A DNA stretch of 64,000 nt from Dactylosporangium siamense. Its GTDB lineage: Bacteria > Actinomycetota > Actinomycetes > Mycobacteriales > Micromonosporaceae. This document shows positions 33,266 through 42,048 of this stretch, piece after piece. The notes under the pieces were generated by a model. The model saw only the letters and a program-made list of their open reading frames with translations, was not told the origin of the DNA and did no database searches. The stretch lies in NCBI RefSeq assembly GCF_016862795.1, contig NZ_BONQ01000026.1, forward strand, positions 62,001-126,000. The letters run 5' to 3'. Made by a program: the position numbers and the translations under genes. How positions within the stretch are numbered: position 1 is the first letter of the stretch; each line of letters starts with the position of its first letter.

Positions 33266-33304
33266 TGGCCGGCCCCGGGCGCTGCGTGCGAACGGGGCCG
33301 GCCA
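33266..33304. terminator. Terminator between convergent transcripts
   Basis: A perfect 11-bp stem (TGGCCGGCCCC and complement) with a 17-base loop lies five bases past the ThuA gene stop and eight bases before the end of the convergent ABC permease gene. It can serve both strands. Confidence 0.8.
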
Positions 33305-33311
33305 CCCCGGA

Positions 33312-34256
33312 TCAGATGATCCGGCGCACCCGGCGGATCGCGAGCCAGACCAGCAGCACGGCGAGGGCGGTGAAGATACCGGCCTCGATCCACTGGAACG
33401 TCCAGAACCGGTCCGCCGGCTGGAACACCTGACGGTTGCGCAGATCGGCGCTGAGCCCGCCGAGGCACTCGGTGGCGTCCGCGGGCGGGCAGACCATGGC
33501 ACCGGAGGACACGAACGTGCCGTCCGGCCGGCGGATGTCGGAGTTCAGCAGCCAGCTTCCGACCTGCATGCCGCCACCGCCGTCGGCATCGCCGGCGATG
33601 ACCGGGAAGTCGTTGGTGACGGGCGTCGCGAACCGCGGCCGCGCATAGAGCGCCACGGCGATCCGGGCGGCGATGAACGCCGGCAGGACGATCGCCATCG
33701 CCGGCACGACCTTCGGCACCAGGGCGCCGGCCGCGATGCCGACCGCGACCGCGAACAGGGTGTAGCCGACCGGGGCCACGCCCTGCACGTCGAAGAAGAT
33801 CTCGTCGAAGCGGCTCTCGAGGTAGCCGAGCGGCTCGAACCACCAGGCGATGCCCAGGCCGTAGACGACCGCCAGGACGGTCACCGCGCCGCCGAGGAGG
33901 CCGACCTTGGTCAGGGCCCAGCGGCGGCGGCTGATGCCCTGGGTCCAGATCATGTGGTGGGTGCCCTGCTCGATCTCGCGGGCGATCAGGGGCGCACCCC
34001 AGAACAGGCCGAACAGCAGCGGCACGACCAGCAGCAGGACGCAGAAGTAGATGTACGACCCGTAGGTGGTCGAGAAGTCATGGAAGGTGTCGCACGGGTT
34101 GTCGGGGGTGCTGGTCGCGCACCCCTTGACCACGAGCCGGTCGAAGTCGCGGTGCATCGCCACGCCGGTCGGCACGATGAACGCCGCCAGGACCGCGAGG
34201 CCGATCACCGTATACAGGGCCTGCTTGCGGTGCTGCCGCCAGGTCAGCCAGATCAT
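33312..34256 (-). CDS. ABC transporter permease
   Basis: The 314-residue protein has about six hydrophobic helices, a start MIWLTWRQHRKQALYT typical of ABC-2-like permeases in Actinobacteria, and a large extracellular loop between the last two helices (about residues 225-285). Its ATG overlaps the ATPase stop by four bases. It belongs to a three-gene GntR-ATPase-permease operon of the YtrA type, usually linked to cell-envelope antibiotic stress; this assignment is inferred from layout. Confidence 0.88.
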   Translation of the reverse strand: MIWLTWRQHRKQALYTVIGLAVLAAFIVPTGVAMHRDFDRLVVKGCATSTPDNPCDTFHDFSTTYGSYIYFCVLLLVVPLLFGLFWGAPLIAREIEQGTHHMIWTQGISRRRWALTKVGLLGGAVTVLAVVYGLGIAWWFEPLGYLESRFDEIFFDVQGVAPVGYTLFAVAVGIAAGALVPKVVPAMAIVLPAFIAARIAVALYARPRFATPVTNDFPVIAGDADGGGGMQVGSWLLNSDIRRPDGTFVSSGAMVCPPADATECLGGLSADLRNRQVFQPADRFWTFQWIEAGIFTALAVLLVWLAIRRVRRII

Positions 34257-35143
34257 GCCGCCACTCCCCACGCCTCGTGGTTGCTCTGCGTGTCGCTGCC
34301 GGCGAGGTACGCCAGGATGAGGTCTTCCAGGCTCAGCTCGTGCACCGTCCAGGCCGGGTCGGTGACCGGGCCGTCGGTGCGCACGACCAGCGTCGACTGC
34401 CGGTCGGTGTGGCGGGCCCGGACCACGGTCGCGACGCCGTCGATCGGCTCGCCGTGGTGGCGCGGGCCGACGAGCTGCTGGTGCGCCGCCACGATGTCCT
34501 CGACCGCGCCGGTCAGGTGCACCTGGCCGGCCTGCAGGACCACCAGGAAGTCGCAGGAGCGCTCCAGGTCCGCGAGGATGTGCGAGGACAGCAGCACGGT
34601 GGTGCCCGACTCGGCGACGCTGCCCATCAGCGACTGCAGGAACTCCCGGCGCGCGAGGGGGTCGAGGCTGGCGACCGGCTCGTCGAGCAGCAGCAGCCGG
34701 GGCCGCTTGGCCAGGGCCAGGGCGAGGGCGACCTGGGCGCGCTGCCCGCCGGACAGCTTGCCGGCCGGCGTGTGCGGCGGGATGCCGGCCTGGGCCAGCC
34801 GGGTCCGGGCGAGGGTGGCGTCCCAGCGCCGGTTGACCTTGCCGCCCATCCGGACCAGCTCGTCGGCGGTGAAGTCGCGGTAGACCGGGGTGTTCTGCGC
34901 GACGAACCCGATGTCGGCGAGGGCGGTCGTGTTCTCATACGGCGTCTCGCCGAAGACGCGCACCGCACCGGCGTCGGGGCGCAGCAGACCCACGGCGAGG
35001 TGCAGCAGCGTGGTCTTGCCGGATCCGTTCGGCCCGACGAGCGCGGCGATCCGGCCGGTGGGCAGGCGCAGGGCGCAGTCCCGCAGGGCCCATCGTGCCC
35101 CGTACCGTTTGCCGAGGCCCTCGGCCTCGAGCACGTGCTCCAT
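34253..35143 (-). CDS. ABC transporter ATP-binding protein
   Basis: The 296-residue protein has Walker A (GPNGSGKTT), Q-loop (FVAQNTPVYRDF), signature LSGGQRAQVALALAL, Walker B (LLLLDEPVASLDP) and the switch His (LLSSHIL). The C-terminal 80 residues form an extra domain common in drug-export ATPases. AGAGGA lies six bases before ATG 35143; ATG 35158, overlapping the regulator stop, is the alternative. It powers the permease encoded immediately downstream. Confidence 0.93.
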   Translation of the reverse strand: MEHVLEAEGLGKRYGARWALRDCALRLPTGRIAALVGPNGSGKTTLLHLAVGLLRPDAGAVRVFGETPYENTTALADIGFVAQNTPVYRDFTADELVRMGGKVNRRWDATLARTRLAQAGIPPHTPAGKLSGGQRAQVALALALAKRPRLLLLDEPVASLDPLARREFLQSLMGSVAESGTTVLLSSHILADLERSCDFLVVLQAGQVHLTGAVEDIVAAHQQLVGPRHHGEPIDGVATVVRARHTDRQSTLVVRTDGPVTDPAWTVHELSLEDLILAYLAGSDTQSNHEAWGVAA

Positions 35144-35154
35144 CTCTTGTCCTC

Positions 35155-35562
35155 TCATGCCGGCTCTTCCTGCAGGGCGTCGGCCTGTCGGGCGGCGCGG
35201 ATCGTCGTGTCGACCAGGGCGGTGACGTCCTCGTCGCTCAGCCCGGCCGCCTGCGCCTTGCGCAGCCACCCGAGCAGCTCGGTGCGCAGATCGGCCTGGT
35301 TGGCGAGCGAGTCACCGGCGAGGGTGCCGGTGACGAACGTGCCCACCCCCGGCCGCCCCTCGGCGAGCCCCTCGATCTCCAGCTCGCGGTAGGCCTTCAG
35401 GACCGTGTTCGGGTTGATCGCCAGCGACTGCGCGACGTCCCGCACCTTCGGCAACCGGTCCCCGGGCACCAGCAACCCGACCCGCAGCGCCTGTTTGACC
35501 TGCTGGACGAGCTGCACATAGGTGTTGACCTTCGACCGGCCGTCCAGCACGAACTCGATCAC
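35155..35562 (-). CDS. GntR-family (YtrA subfamily) transcriptional regulator
   Basis: The 135-residue protein has a GntR winged helix (about residues 10-78: VQQVKQALRVGLLVPGDRLP, INPNTVLKAYRELEIEGLAE) and only a short C-terminal helical tail, which marks the YtrA subfamily. It is the first gene of the ABC operon and probably represses it through the palindrome 21 bases upstream of its start. The GTG start at 35562 follows GAGAGGG. Confidence 0.92.
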   Translation of the reverse strand: MIEFVLDGRSKVNTYVQLVQQVKQALRVGLLVPGDRLPKVRDVAQSLAINPNTVLKAYRELEIEGLAEGRPGVGTFVTGTLAGDSLANQADLRTELLGWLRKAQAAGLSDEDVTALVDTTIRAARQADALQEEPA

Positions 35563-35582
35563 CGGCGGCGACCCTCTCTGTT

Positions 35583-35604
35583 GTCCTACGACAGTAGGAC
35601 TATA
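35583..35604 (-). promoter_or_regulatory. GntR operator with overlapping -10 element
   Basis: GTCCTAC and GTAGGAC (35583-35589 and 35594-35600) form a perfect seven-bp inverted repeat with a four-base spacer. On the minus strand a -10-like TATAGT covers 35604-35599, so the operator overlaps the promoter and the likely start point. It is placed correctly for autorepression of the regulator/ABC operon. Confidence 0.75.
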
Positions 35605-35728
35605 AGACAGCCCAGCTGCATCACGCCAGCGGGGCCGCCGATGAGCGGACGTTGTATCGGCCGTCCAGGCGAAGCAGCGCGAACGGCGCTGCTGCTTCGA
35701 TAGGAGGCACTGGCCGTCGAGAAAGGGA

Positions 35729-36307
35729 ATGCGCGTGGACGACTTCGCGTCACGGTTCGGTGCCGCGAGGCAGCAGCGCGACACCGCCGAACGCATCCGA
35801 GCGGAGGCCCAGCGGCAGCAGAACCTCGAGCAGGAGGGGCACGAGCGGGCGCTGGCGCAGGGTGCGTCGGACATCGCGGCCGCGCTCACCGCCAAGGGGG
35901 TACCACCGGATCTGCGGATCTTGCAGCGCGTCCGGGTGGTCTCCAAGCGGATGTTCCGGGAGGTCGTCACCGAGACCTTCCCGGAGGTCGCCGAAGGCTG
36001 GGCGTTCTCGCTGCACACCCACGAGTTCAACGACCCGGACACGCAGAGCTCGAACTCCTACAGCTTCAACGCCAACGGATACGTGCTGACCGCGACCGGT
36101 GTCGTCCACAGCTTCAGCATCCGCGGCTACGGACACCTCCCGCAGCGCAGCGGCGGCGTGCTGGAGCTGATCGACACGGACTTCGCGCCGTGGGGATCCC
36201 CCGGGAAGAGCAACGGCCCGATGCCGCTGGAGCACAACGGCCTGGCGAAGTCGCTGGTCGACGGCCTCATCGACCTCGCGCTGCGATACGGCGTCGAACC
36301 GGCCTGA
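35729..36307 (+). CDS. Hypothetical protein, soluble, function unknown
   Basis: The 192-residue protein has a charged helical N-terminal third (RQQRDTAERIRAEAQRQQNL) and a beta-rich remainder (WAFSLHTHEFNDPDTQSSNS). No family was recognised. GTG 35735 has GAAAGGGA at good spacing and may be the true start instead of ATG 35729. It is divergent from the GntR operon across 166 bases, and a strong AGGAGG at 35702 stands without a matching ATG or GTG. Confidence 0.75.
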   Translation: MRVDDFASRFGAARQQRDTAERIRAEAQRQQNLEQEGHERALAQGASDIAAALTAKGVPPDLRILQRVRVVSKRMFREVVTETFPEVAEGWAFSLHTHEFNDPDTQSSNSYSFNANGYVLTATGVVHSFSIRGYGHLPQRSGGVLELIDTDFAPWGSPGKSNGPMPLEHNGLAKSLVDGLIDLALRYGVEPA

Positions 36308-36316
36308 TCGCGTCCG

Positions 36317-36946
36317 CTACGGCTGGGCCGCACTCGGGTGGAGCGCGGCGCGGTACCCGGCCCGCAGCACCGCCACCGACGCCGGCGGGGTGAGCAGCTC
36401 GACCCGGTCCGGCAGGGGACGCGGCGGGCCGTACCCGGTGGCGCCCCACGGCAGGAACCGCCGCTGCGCGACGAGCCCGACGGTGCCGCCGTGCCGGACC
36501 ATCGCACCGTCGGGCAGGTCGCCGCACCGGGCCGGCTGGGTCACCTGCCGGCGGGTCCCCGGATCGACGCGCTCACCGTGCAGGCGAGCGTCCATGTCCC
36601 GCGCCCACGGCCGCCGCGCGAGGCTTTCCGCGCTGCGCCACGCCTCGGCGTAGGCGAGGAAGTCGGCCCGCCGGCAGTAGGCGCACGGCCGGTGTCCAGC
36701 CGCCAGCGCCGTCGCCTCGTCGAGGAAGAACAACGCCGTCCAGCGACCCGGCGGCATCGGGTCACGGCGAACGTCCTTCCAGGTCAGCGTGCAGCAGATC
36801 CAGAGCTTGGACCGCCACCGGGCGGCGCCGAGCACCCGGCCGTCGCCGTGCAGGCAGCCACGGTTGCCCGTCAGCGTCCCGCGGGCCGGGTCGGCGACGA
36901 TGTCCCCGGTGGGCAGGACGCGGTTCTGCAACGGTCGGCGCTCCAC
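36317..36946 (-). CDS. Conserved hypothetical protein with CxxC motif
   Basis: The 209-residue protein belongs to a family widely seen in actinobacteria and proteobacteria, recognisable by LQNRVLPTGDIVADPARGTL, NRGCLH, LFFLDEATALAAGHRPC and CAYCRR. The Cys pair and His residues could bind a metal. The function is unknown. It begins with GTG 36946 and ends ten bases from the convergent hypothetical gene. Length is close to the family's usual 170-210 residues. Confidence 0.8.
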   Translation of the reverse strand: MERRPLQNRVLPTGDIVADPARGTLTGNRGCLHGDGRVLGAARWRSKLWICCTLTWKDVRRDPMPPGRWTALFFLDEATALAAGHRPCAYCRRADFLAYAEAWRSAESLARRPWARDMDARLHGERVDPGTRRQVTQPARCGDLPDGAMVRHGGTVGLVAQRRFLPWGATGYGPPRPLPDRVELLTPPASVAVLRAGYRAALHPSAAQP

Positions 36947-36985
36947 CCGCCGAGCCTACGGCCCGGTTGCAGAGCTCCGCGCACG

Positions 36986-37020
36986 GGCGAACGCCCGGCC
37001 GGGATGGCCGGACGTTCGCC
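36986..37020 (-). terminator. Terminator of the secreted lipase gene
   Basis: A 15-bp stem with one mismatch and a five-base loop lies 17 bases past the lipase stop codon, in the gap to the conserved hypothetical gene. Confidence 0.8.
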
Positions 37021-37037
37021 TCGATGCCGTTGCGCCG

Positions 37038-38246
37038 TCAGCCGAGCTGCCGGAACCAGGTCAGGGCCGCCGCCGCACCCGTCACGTTCGAGCCGAGATG
37101 CGCCGAGCCGAAGTACGGATGCGTGCCCAGGTCCACGACCGCACCGGAGCGCAGGCGGGCGGCGCAGTAGGCGCTGCTGGCGGCCGGCACCTGCTCGTCG
37201 GTGCGGTCCACGAGCAGCCGGGCCGGGGCGCGGATGCCGTCACAGGAGGCGTCGTGCTCGGCCAGCGCGGCCGCGAAGGGCCCGGACGGCTCGCGCAGGA
37301 TCGCCAGCCCGTGCGGGGTGAACAGCTCCTCCACGGTGCCGGGGAGCGTCGCGGCCAGGTCCTCGCCGGTGTGCACGCCGTCGTAGAGGGTTTCGACCTT
37401 CGCGGCGTACGGTGCGGCGAAGAACTCCTCCGGCCGCTGGTACAGCCCGTGCAGCCGGTTCCACGCCACCACCAGGTACGCGGTGTACCCGACGTTGTAC
37501 GGCGGCGGCACGGTCCCGCCGAGCAGCGCGGGCAGCTCGGCGCCGCGCAGGTCGAACGCGCCGGACACCGGGGCGAGGGCACCGAGCCGGAACCAGCCGT
37601 CGTCGCCGCGTTCGAGGGCCCGGCCGAGGGCGGTCGCCGCGCTGGCGCCCTGCGAGAAGCCGGTCGCGTACACCTCCCGCCGCAGGACGCGCTGCTGCCC
37701 GGCGGCGACGGTCCTGGCGGCGCGCAGCAGGTCCAGCGACGCCGACGCCTCGGTCGTGACGTCGAGGTACGGGTGCGGGCCGGGTCCGAGCCCCATGCCG
37801 AGGTAGTCCGGTGCGACGGCGGCGAACCCGGCCGACGCGTACGTCAACGCCGGTGCCACCGCCCAGCCGTCGCGCCACATCGACGGCGCGTCGGTCCGGT
37901 TGAGCTCCGTGCCGTGCGCGTAGGACACGACCCGCAGCTGCCGCTCGCCGTTGCGGGGCAGGGCCAGCAGCCCGCTGGCAACCGTCGGGCGGCGCCGCGC
38001 GTCGATCGTGCGGTACAGCACCTGGTACGTGTCGACGCCGAACCGGACGTCGCCCGTGCCGAACTGCGCCTCGGCGAGCGTGTCCCGTGCCGCATCCGCG
38101 TCGAGCCCGCGCAACGGCTGGACCGCCACCACCTCCCCGCGCCCGTCATTCTCACCCCGTGCCGGCTGCGCACCGGCAATCCCAGCGCTGGAAGCGCCCA
38201 CCGCCAGCACCAGCCCGGCGACTGTGATGTACCTGAGGAATCTCAT
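37038..38246 (-). CDS. Secreted lipase-type alpha/beta hydrolase
   Basis: The 402-residue protein has a signal peptide (GLVLAVGASSAGIAGAQ), a catalytic Ser at residue 198 in GFSQG, the PDYLGMGLG...HPYL block typical of secretory lipases (LIP family), and a C-terminal Asp (LLVDRTDEQV) and His (DLGTHPYFGSAH) that can complete the triad. It should hydrolyse esters or lipids outside the cell. It is monocistronic with its own terminator. Confidence 0.9.
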   Translation of the reverse strand: MRFLRYITVAGLVLAVGASSAGIAGAQPARGENDGRGEVVAVQPLRGLDADAARDTLAEAQFGTGDVRFGVDTYQVLYRTIDARRRPTVASGLLALPRNGERQLRVVSYAHGTELNRTDAPSMWRDGWAVAPALTYASAGFAAVAPDYLGMGLGPGPHPYLDVTTEASASLDLLRAARTVAAGQQRVLRREVYATGFSQGASAATALGRALERGDDGWFRLGALAPVSGAFDLRGAELPALLGGTVPPPYNVGYTAYLVVAWNRLHGLYQRPEEFFAAPYAAKVETLYDGVHTGEDLAATLPGTVEELFTPHGLAILREPSGPFAAALAEHDASCDGIRAPARLLVDRTDEQVPAASSAYCAARLRSGAVVDLGTHPYFGSAHLGSNVTGAAAALTWFRQLG

Positions 38247-38347
38247 ACCTGGACGCTATGGCGCGCAACGATCCACTTCGATCCGGCTGCCCAGCGTCCC
38301 GGCGGTGGGGCCGCCCCCACCCGGACCGCTCCGGCTACCCGGACCCG

Positions 38348-39295
38348 TTACTGCGGACCGGGCCGGATGGCGGGGACGCGGGGCCGGTCGTGGACCACCG
38401 CGAGGGGGCAGGGCGCGTGGTACAGCATGGCCCGGCTGGTCGAGCCGAGGAGCAGGCCCCGGAACGCCCCGCGGCCGTGTGCCCCGACGACCAGGAGCTC
38501 CGCACCCACACCCGCCCGCATCAGCGCGCCGGTGGGCGCATCGAGATCGACGGTCAGCCGCACGTCGGTGTCCGGATACCGGCCCCGCCAGCCGGCCATC
38601 ACCCGCGACAGCAGTTGTTCCGCCGCATCACACCTGGCACCCAGGTCGAAGTACCCGGGCAGCCGGCCGCCGAGCATCGGGTCAACCGGCAGCTGATAGG
38701 CGTGCACCGCGGTGACGCCGGTCCGCAGCGTCACGGCCTGCTCGAACGCGAACGCTGTCGCCGCCTCCGACGCCGCGGATCCGTCGACCCCGACGACGAT
38801 CCGGCCCTCGTTCGAGCTGGCGCCGCCCCGGCGCTTGTGCACGACCACCACCGGACACGCCGCGTGCTCAGCGATCTCGGCCGCGGTCGAGCCGGACAGC
38901 AACGGGCCCGGCCCGCCCGCCTGGCGTCCGCCGACCACGATCATCGCGGCGCGCCCGGCCATGGCCAGCAGCGTCGGTATCGGCCGGCCCCCGACGGTGC
39001 TGCTGGTGACGGCGAGGTCGGGGCAGACCTCGGCGGCCATGGTGGCCGCGTTCGCCAGGAGCCGTCCTGCGTGCACCCCGGGCTGTGGCGCGACGGCGAC
39101 CGGAAGCCAGAAGCCGGGCAGCGGGAAGACCAGTGTCGGTCCGTCGCACGCGTGCAGCAGGTGCAGCGGCCGCCCGCGGCGGCCGGCGTCACCGGCGGCC
39201 CAGTGGACCGCACGGTCACTCTCGGCGGAGCCGTCCACGCCGACCACGGCCGCGCCGGTCTCCGGCCGCGGGCGCACTGCTTGGCTGATCGACAT
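38348..39295 (-). CDS. Tandem universal stress protein
   Basis: The 315-residue protein holds two UspA domains (about residues 12-155 and 166-305). The second has the ATP-binding pattern GAHGRGAFRGLLLGSTS; the first has GGRQAGGPGPLLSGSTA, a slightly altered loop. Each domain starts with the GVDGS motif. It lies downstream of a histidine kinase/LuxR pair on the same strand. In actinobacteria this association marks DosR-like responses to hypoxia or redox stress, so it is a likely regulon member. Confidence 0.92.
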   Translation of the reverse strand: MSISQAVRPRPETGAAVVGVDGSAESDRAVHWAAGDAGRRGRPLHLLHACDGPTLVFPLPGFWLPVAVAPQPGVHAGRLLANAATMAAEVCPDLAVTSSTVGGRPIPTLLAMAGRAAMIVVGGRQAGGPGPLLSGSTAAEIAEHAACPVVVVHKRRGGASSNEGRIVVGVDGSAASEAATAFAFEQAVTLRTGVTAVHAYQLPVDPMLGGRLPGYFDLGARCDAAEQLLSRVMAGWRGRYPDTDVRLTVDLDAPTGALMRAGVGAELLVVGAHGRGAFRGLLLGSTSRAMLYHAPCPLAVVHDRPRVPAIRPGPQ

Positions 39296-39378
39296 CACCA
39301 CGGCTTCTCTCCACGTCACCCTGTCAGGTGTCGCTTTCCCGAGATCCGGGGCTTCACACACATCCAGCCGCGCCGCCG

Positions 39379-40029
39379 CTACTCCGGCTCGGTCCAGCGG
39401 ACCACGGCCTCGGTGCGGCTGCGCACGTGCAGCTTGGCGAAGACGTGGTTGAGGTGGTTCTTCACCGTCTTCTCGGTGAGCAGCAGCTGCCGCGCGATCG
39501 CCGCGTTCGACAGCCCCTGGCACAGCAGGCCCATCACGTCGGACTCCCGGTCGGTGAGGCCGAACCGGGACCGCGCGAGAAGCCGCCGGTCGTGGACGCG
39601 GTCACGGTCGATCTGGTCGCGGACCACCGACGCGGCCACGGACGCGGCGACCGGCGACAGCCAGCCGCGCCCCCTGGCCACCTCGTGCACCGCACGCAGC
39701 AGCTCGAGCGGGTCGAACTCGCCGTGCACGAGGTAGCCGCGGGCGCCGTGGTGCAGCATCCCGCGGATCAGCTGGGGATGATCGTCGCTGGTGAGCACGA
39801 GCACGGTGGAGTACTGCGACAGCCGGCCGATGACCGACAGCCCGTCCGCGATCGGCATCCGGTGGTCCAGCAGCGTGACGTCCGGCCTCAGGCGGCGGGC
39901 CGCGTCCAGGGCCTCCCGGCCGTTGGTCGCCTCCGCGAGCACCCGCACCGCGTCGTCGCCGGCCAGGATGCCACCGACGGCCGCCCGCACGATCGGGTTG
40001 TCGTCGACGACCAGCACCCCGACCGTCAC
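39379..40029 (-). CDS. LuxR/NarL-family response regulator
   Basis: The 216-residue protein has a receiver domain (VVDDNP acidic pair, phospho-Asp in TLLDHRMP, Thr and Lys-equivalent positions at VLTSDD and GYLVHGE) and a LuxR helix-turn-helix at about residues 150-210 (LTDRESDVMGLLCQGLSNAA). The conserved receiver Lys is replaced in GYLVHG, which is unusual. The GTG start overlaps the kinase stop by four bases. Confidence 0.93.
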   Translation of the reverse strand: MTVGVLVVDDNPIVRAAVGGILAGDDAVRVLAEATNGREALDAARRLRPDVTLLDHRMPIADGLSVIGRLSQYSTVLVLTSDDHPQLIRGMLHHGARGYLVHGEFDPLELLRAVHEVARGRGWLSPVAASVAASVVRDQIDRDRVHDRRLLARSRFGLTDRESDVMGLLCQGLSNAAIARQLLLTEKTVKNHLNHVFAKLHVRSRTEAVVRWTEPE

Positions 40030-41240
40030 CGGGCGCTCACCGGCCTGCGGTCGCCGCCCGTCGACAGGTGCACGCCGGCGCCGATCGGCACATGGACCGA
40101 CACGGTGCTGCCGCCCCCGGGCACGGACTCCAGGCGCAGCCGCCCGCCGACCATCCGGGCCCGTTCGGCCATCCCGACGATGCCGAAGTGGCTCGCCGAC
40201 TGGAGTTTGGACAGGTCCGCCGGCACGGCGAAACCGACCCCGTCGTCGGTGACCTCCAGCAGCACGCCCCGCTGGGTCGCGGCGAGCCGGACCGCGACCC
40301 GCCGTGCGTTCGCGTGCCGGGCCACGTTCGCGAGGGCCTCCCGCAGGATGCGGGTCAGCTCGTAGCACACCATCACCGGAGGTTCGACGACGTCGAGGTC
40401 GGCGCGGACCGGCACCCCCGTCGCCGCGCCCCACGACTGGCAGATCTCGTCCACGGCCGCGGTGAAGGTGCGGTCGGCCACGTCGAAGCGCATCTCCTCC
40501 AGCAGCTCCCGCGCCTGCCGGGCGGCCGCGGTCGCGCCGGCCGCGACGGTGCCGGCCAGGTGCTCGGCCAGGGCCGGCTGGCGGCGCAGGGATGCCGGCA
40601 GCGCGAGCGCGGCCAGCGACACCCCGCGCAGCGTCTTGGCCACCGAGTCGTGCAGCTCCCGCGCCAGGCGGGCCCGTTCCGACGCCGCGGCCGTGCGTTG
40701 CGCCTGCACCAGCAGGTGCGTGGACAGTTCGAGGTGGCGGGCCAGGGCCGTGGTCGCCACCACCGCGCCGAGCCCGGCGAGGGCCCCGGCCATCGGGAAC
40801 GCGACGACGAACGCGGCGATGTCCGCCGGCGGAGCGCTGCGGCGCAGCACCTCGGCCGTGACGGTGAAGCTCACCGCGGCGTGCGCGACCCACACCGGCA
40901 GGGCCCGCATGCCGAGGACCACGCCGGCCAGGGCGCCGGCGCCGGCCGCGTAGCAGAAGTAGGCGATGCCGCCGCGGCTCACCACGAGGACGGCGAACAC
41001 CAGGACGAAGTCGGCGGCGACGACCGCGGCGGGCCGGGCGACCAGCCCGGGCCAGCGGGCGAGCGCGCCCAGCTGCGCGACGGTGGCGGCGGCGACCAGG
41101 ATCAGCACCGCGACGACCCGGCTGCGGTCCTCGACCAGCAGCAGCCCGGCGGCCGCCGCGCTCATGGTGGCCGCGGCGCGCGCGATCAGCACCGCTCGGC
41201 CCAACGCCGCGGCGGCGATCTCACGGCCCGCCGATTTCAC
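40026..41240 (-). CDS. Membrane sensor histidine kinase (NarX/DesK type)
   Basis: The 404-residue protein has about five N-terminal membrane helices forming a membrane-embedded sensor (residues 15-165). A HisKA_3 dimerisation domain with the phospho-His in RLARELHDSVAKTL and a HATPase_c domain (NVARHANA, DDGVGFAVP, GGGSTVSV) follow. It has no extracellular sensor of size, so it may sense the membrane or a redox state. It is translationally coupled to the response regulator and starts with GTG. Confidence 0.93.
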   Translation of the reverse strand: MKSAGREIAAAALGRAVLIARAAATMSAAAAGLLLVEDRSRVVAVLILVAAATVAQLGALARWPGLVARPAAVVAADFVLVFAVLVVSRGGIAYFCYAAGAGALAGVVLGMRALPVWVAHAAVSFTVTAEVLRRSAPPADIAAFVVAFPMAGALAGLGAVVATTALARHLELSTHLLVQAQRTAAASERARLARELHDSVAKTLRGVSLAALALPASLRRQPALAEHLAGTVAAGATAAARQARELLEEMRFDVADRTFTAAVDEICQSWGAATGVPVRADLDVVEPPVMVCYELTRILREALANVARHANARRVAVRLAATQRGVLLEVTDDGVGFAVPADLSKLQSASHFGIVGMAERARMVGGRLRLESVPGGGSTVSVHVPIGAGVHLSTGGDRRPVSAR

Positions 41241-41342
41241 GGACTCATCACGGACTGGAACGGTACTTGCCGGTTCGCCGCCGCCGCATTCGCACCCGCC
41301 GTGCTTAATCCGGATTTGAGCCCCAGTTGATCAGTACGTAAG

Positions 41343-41906
41343 TCAACTGACGGTGACGACGTCGATGTCGGGCGCCGGGGTCTCGTCGTTGAACAGCGTC
41401 AGCCGCAGCGCACCGGCCGGCAGGTCGGCGGTGAACTGGAAGGACCTGGGCGTCGTCCACTCCGACCCGGTCACCTGGAAGGTCCGCGCCGGCGCCCCGT
41501 TGACGCTGACCCTGACCGAGCGCGGGCCGTCCACCTCGTACCCGACCGTCACCGTCCGTGTTCCGCCGGTGGGCAGCGTGGTGCGCACGACGAGCGTGCA
41601 CGTGAAACACAGGTACCGGACCCGCGCGCCGCCGTGGCAGGTCGCGCAGGCGGTGACGGCCGCGCCGCCGGTGAGCAGGTTGCCCGGATCCTCCGCCTCG
41701 ATCACGATCGGCGCGAACACGCCCGGCGCGTTCCCGGTCGCCGCCGGCGCGCGGGACCCGGACGCGGTGGGCGAGGCGGGCGGTGAGGAGGGAGCGGGGC
41801 GATGGTCCGGCGCGATCAGTGGGGGCACCAACACCGTCGCGAGGGCCATCCCAGCGGCCACCGCCGACACACCGGCCCACTGCCCCCACCGGCTACGGTC
41901 GGTCAC
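41343..41906 (-). CDS. Membrane-anchored CBM35/CBM6-like protein
   Basis: The 187-residue protein has an N-terminal anchor helix (about residues 12-32), a Pro/Ser linker and a beta-sandwich domain at about 62-187 that begins IVIEAEDPGNLL and ends APDIDVVTVS, the pattern of CBM35/CBM6 glycan-binding modules. ACATCHGG contains a CxxCH string and a further CFTC follows; in this context a disulfide or metal site is more likely than haem. Starts at GTG 41906. It probably binds extracellular polysaccharide. Confidence 0.75.
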   Translation of the reverse strand: MTDRSRWGQWAGVSAVAAGMALATVLVPPLIAPDHRPAPSSPPASPTASGSRAPAATGNAPGVFAPIVIEAEDPGNLLTGGAAVTACATCHGGARVRYLCFTCTLVVRTTLPTGGTRTVTVGYEVDGPRSVRVSVNGAPARTFQVTGSEWTTPRSFQFTADLPAGALRLTLFNDETPAPDIDVVTVS

Positions 41907-41979
41907 CGGCGCTCCTCGTCGTTCCCGCGGTCATGGCCCGTCGACCCTAATCCACCGGGGCCGGGCACGACGACAGCAC

Positions 41980-42026
41980 CGCCGCCCGGCGCACACCCGC
42001 AGTGACTGCGGCGGCGTCGGGCGGCG
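41980..42026 (-). terminator. Two-tier hairpin terminator of the DUF1996 gene
   Basis: An outer 13-bp stem with one mismatch (41980-41992 with 42014-42026) encloses an inner perfect six-bp stem with TGA loop (41997-42011). It lies 22 bases past the stop codon of the upstream minus-strand gene. Confidence 0.75.
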
Positions 42027-42048
42027 ATGCGGCGCGCCCTGTGGGGGG

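Noticed and set aside
41343-41906. Cytochrome c haem site from a CxxCH string
   Set aside because: It lies in a small beta-sandwich domain with a second CxxC and no cytochrome fold or maturation genes nearby.
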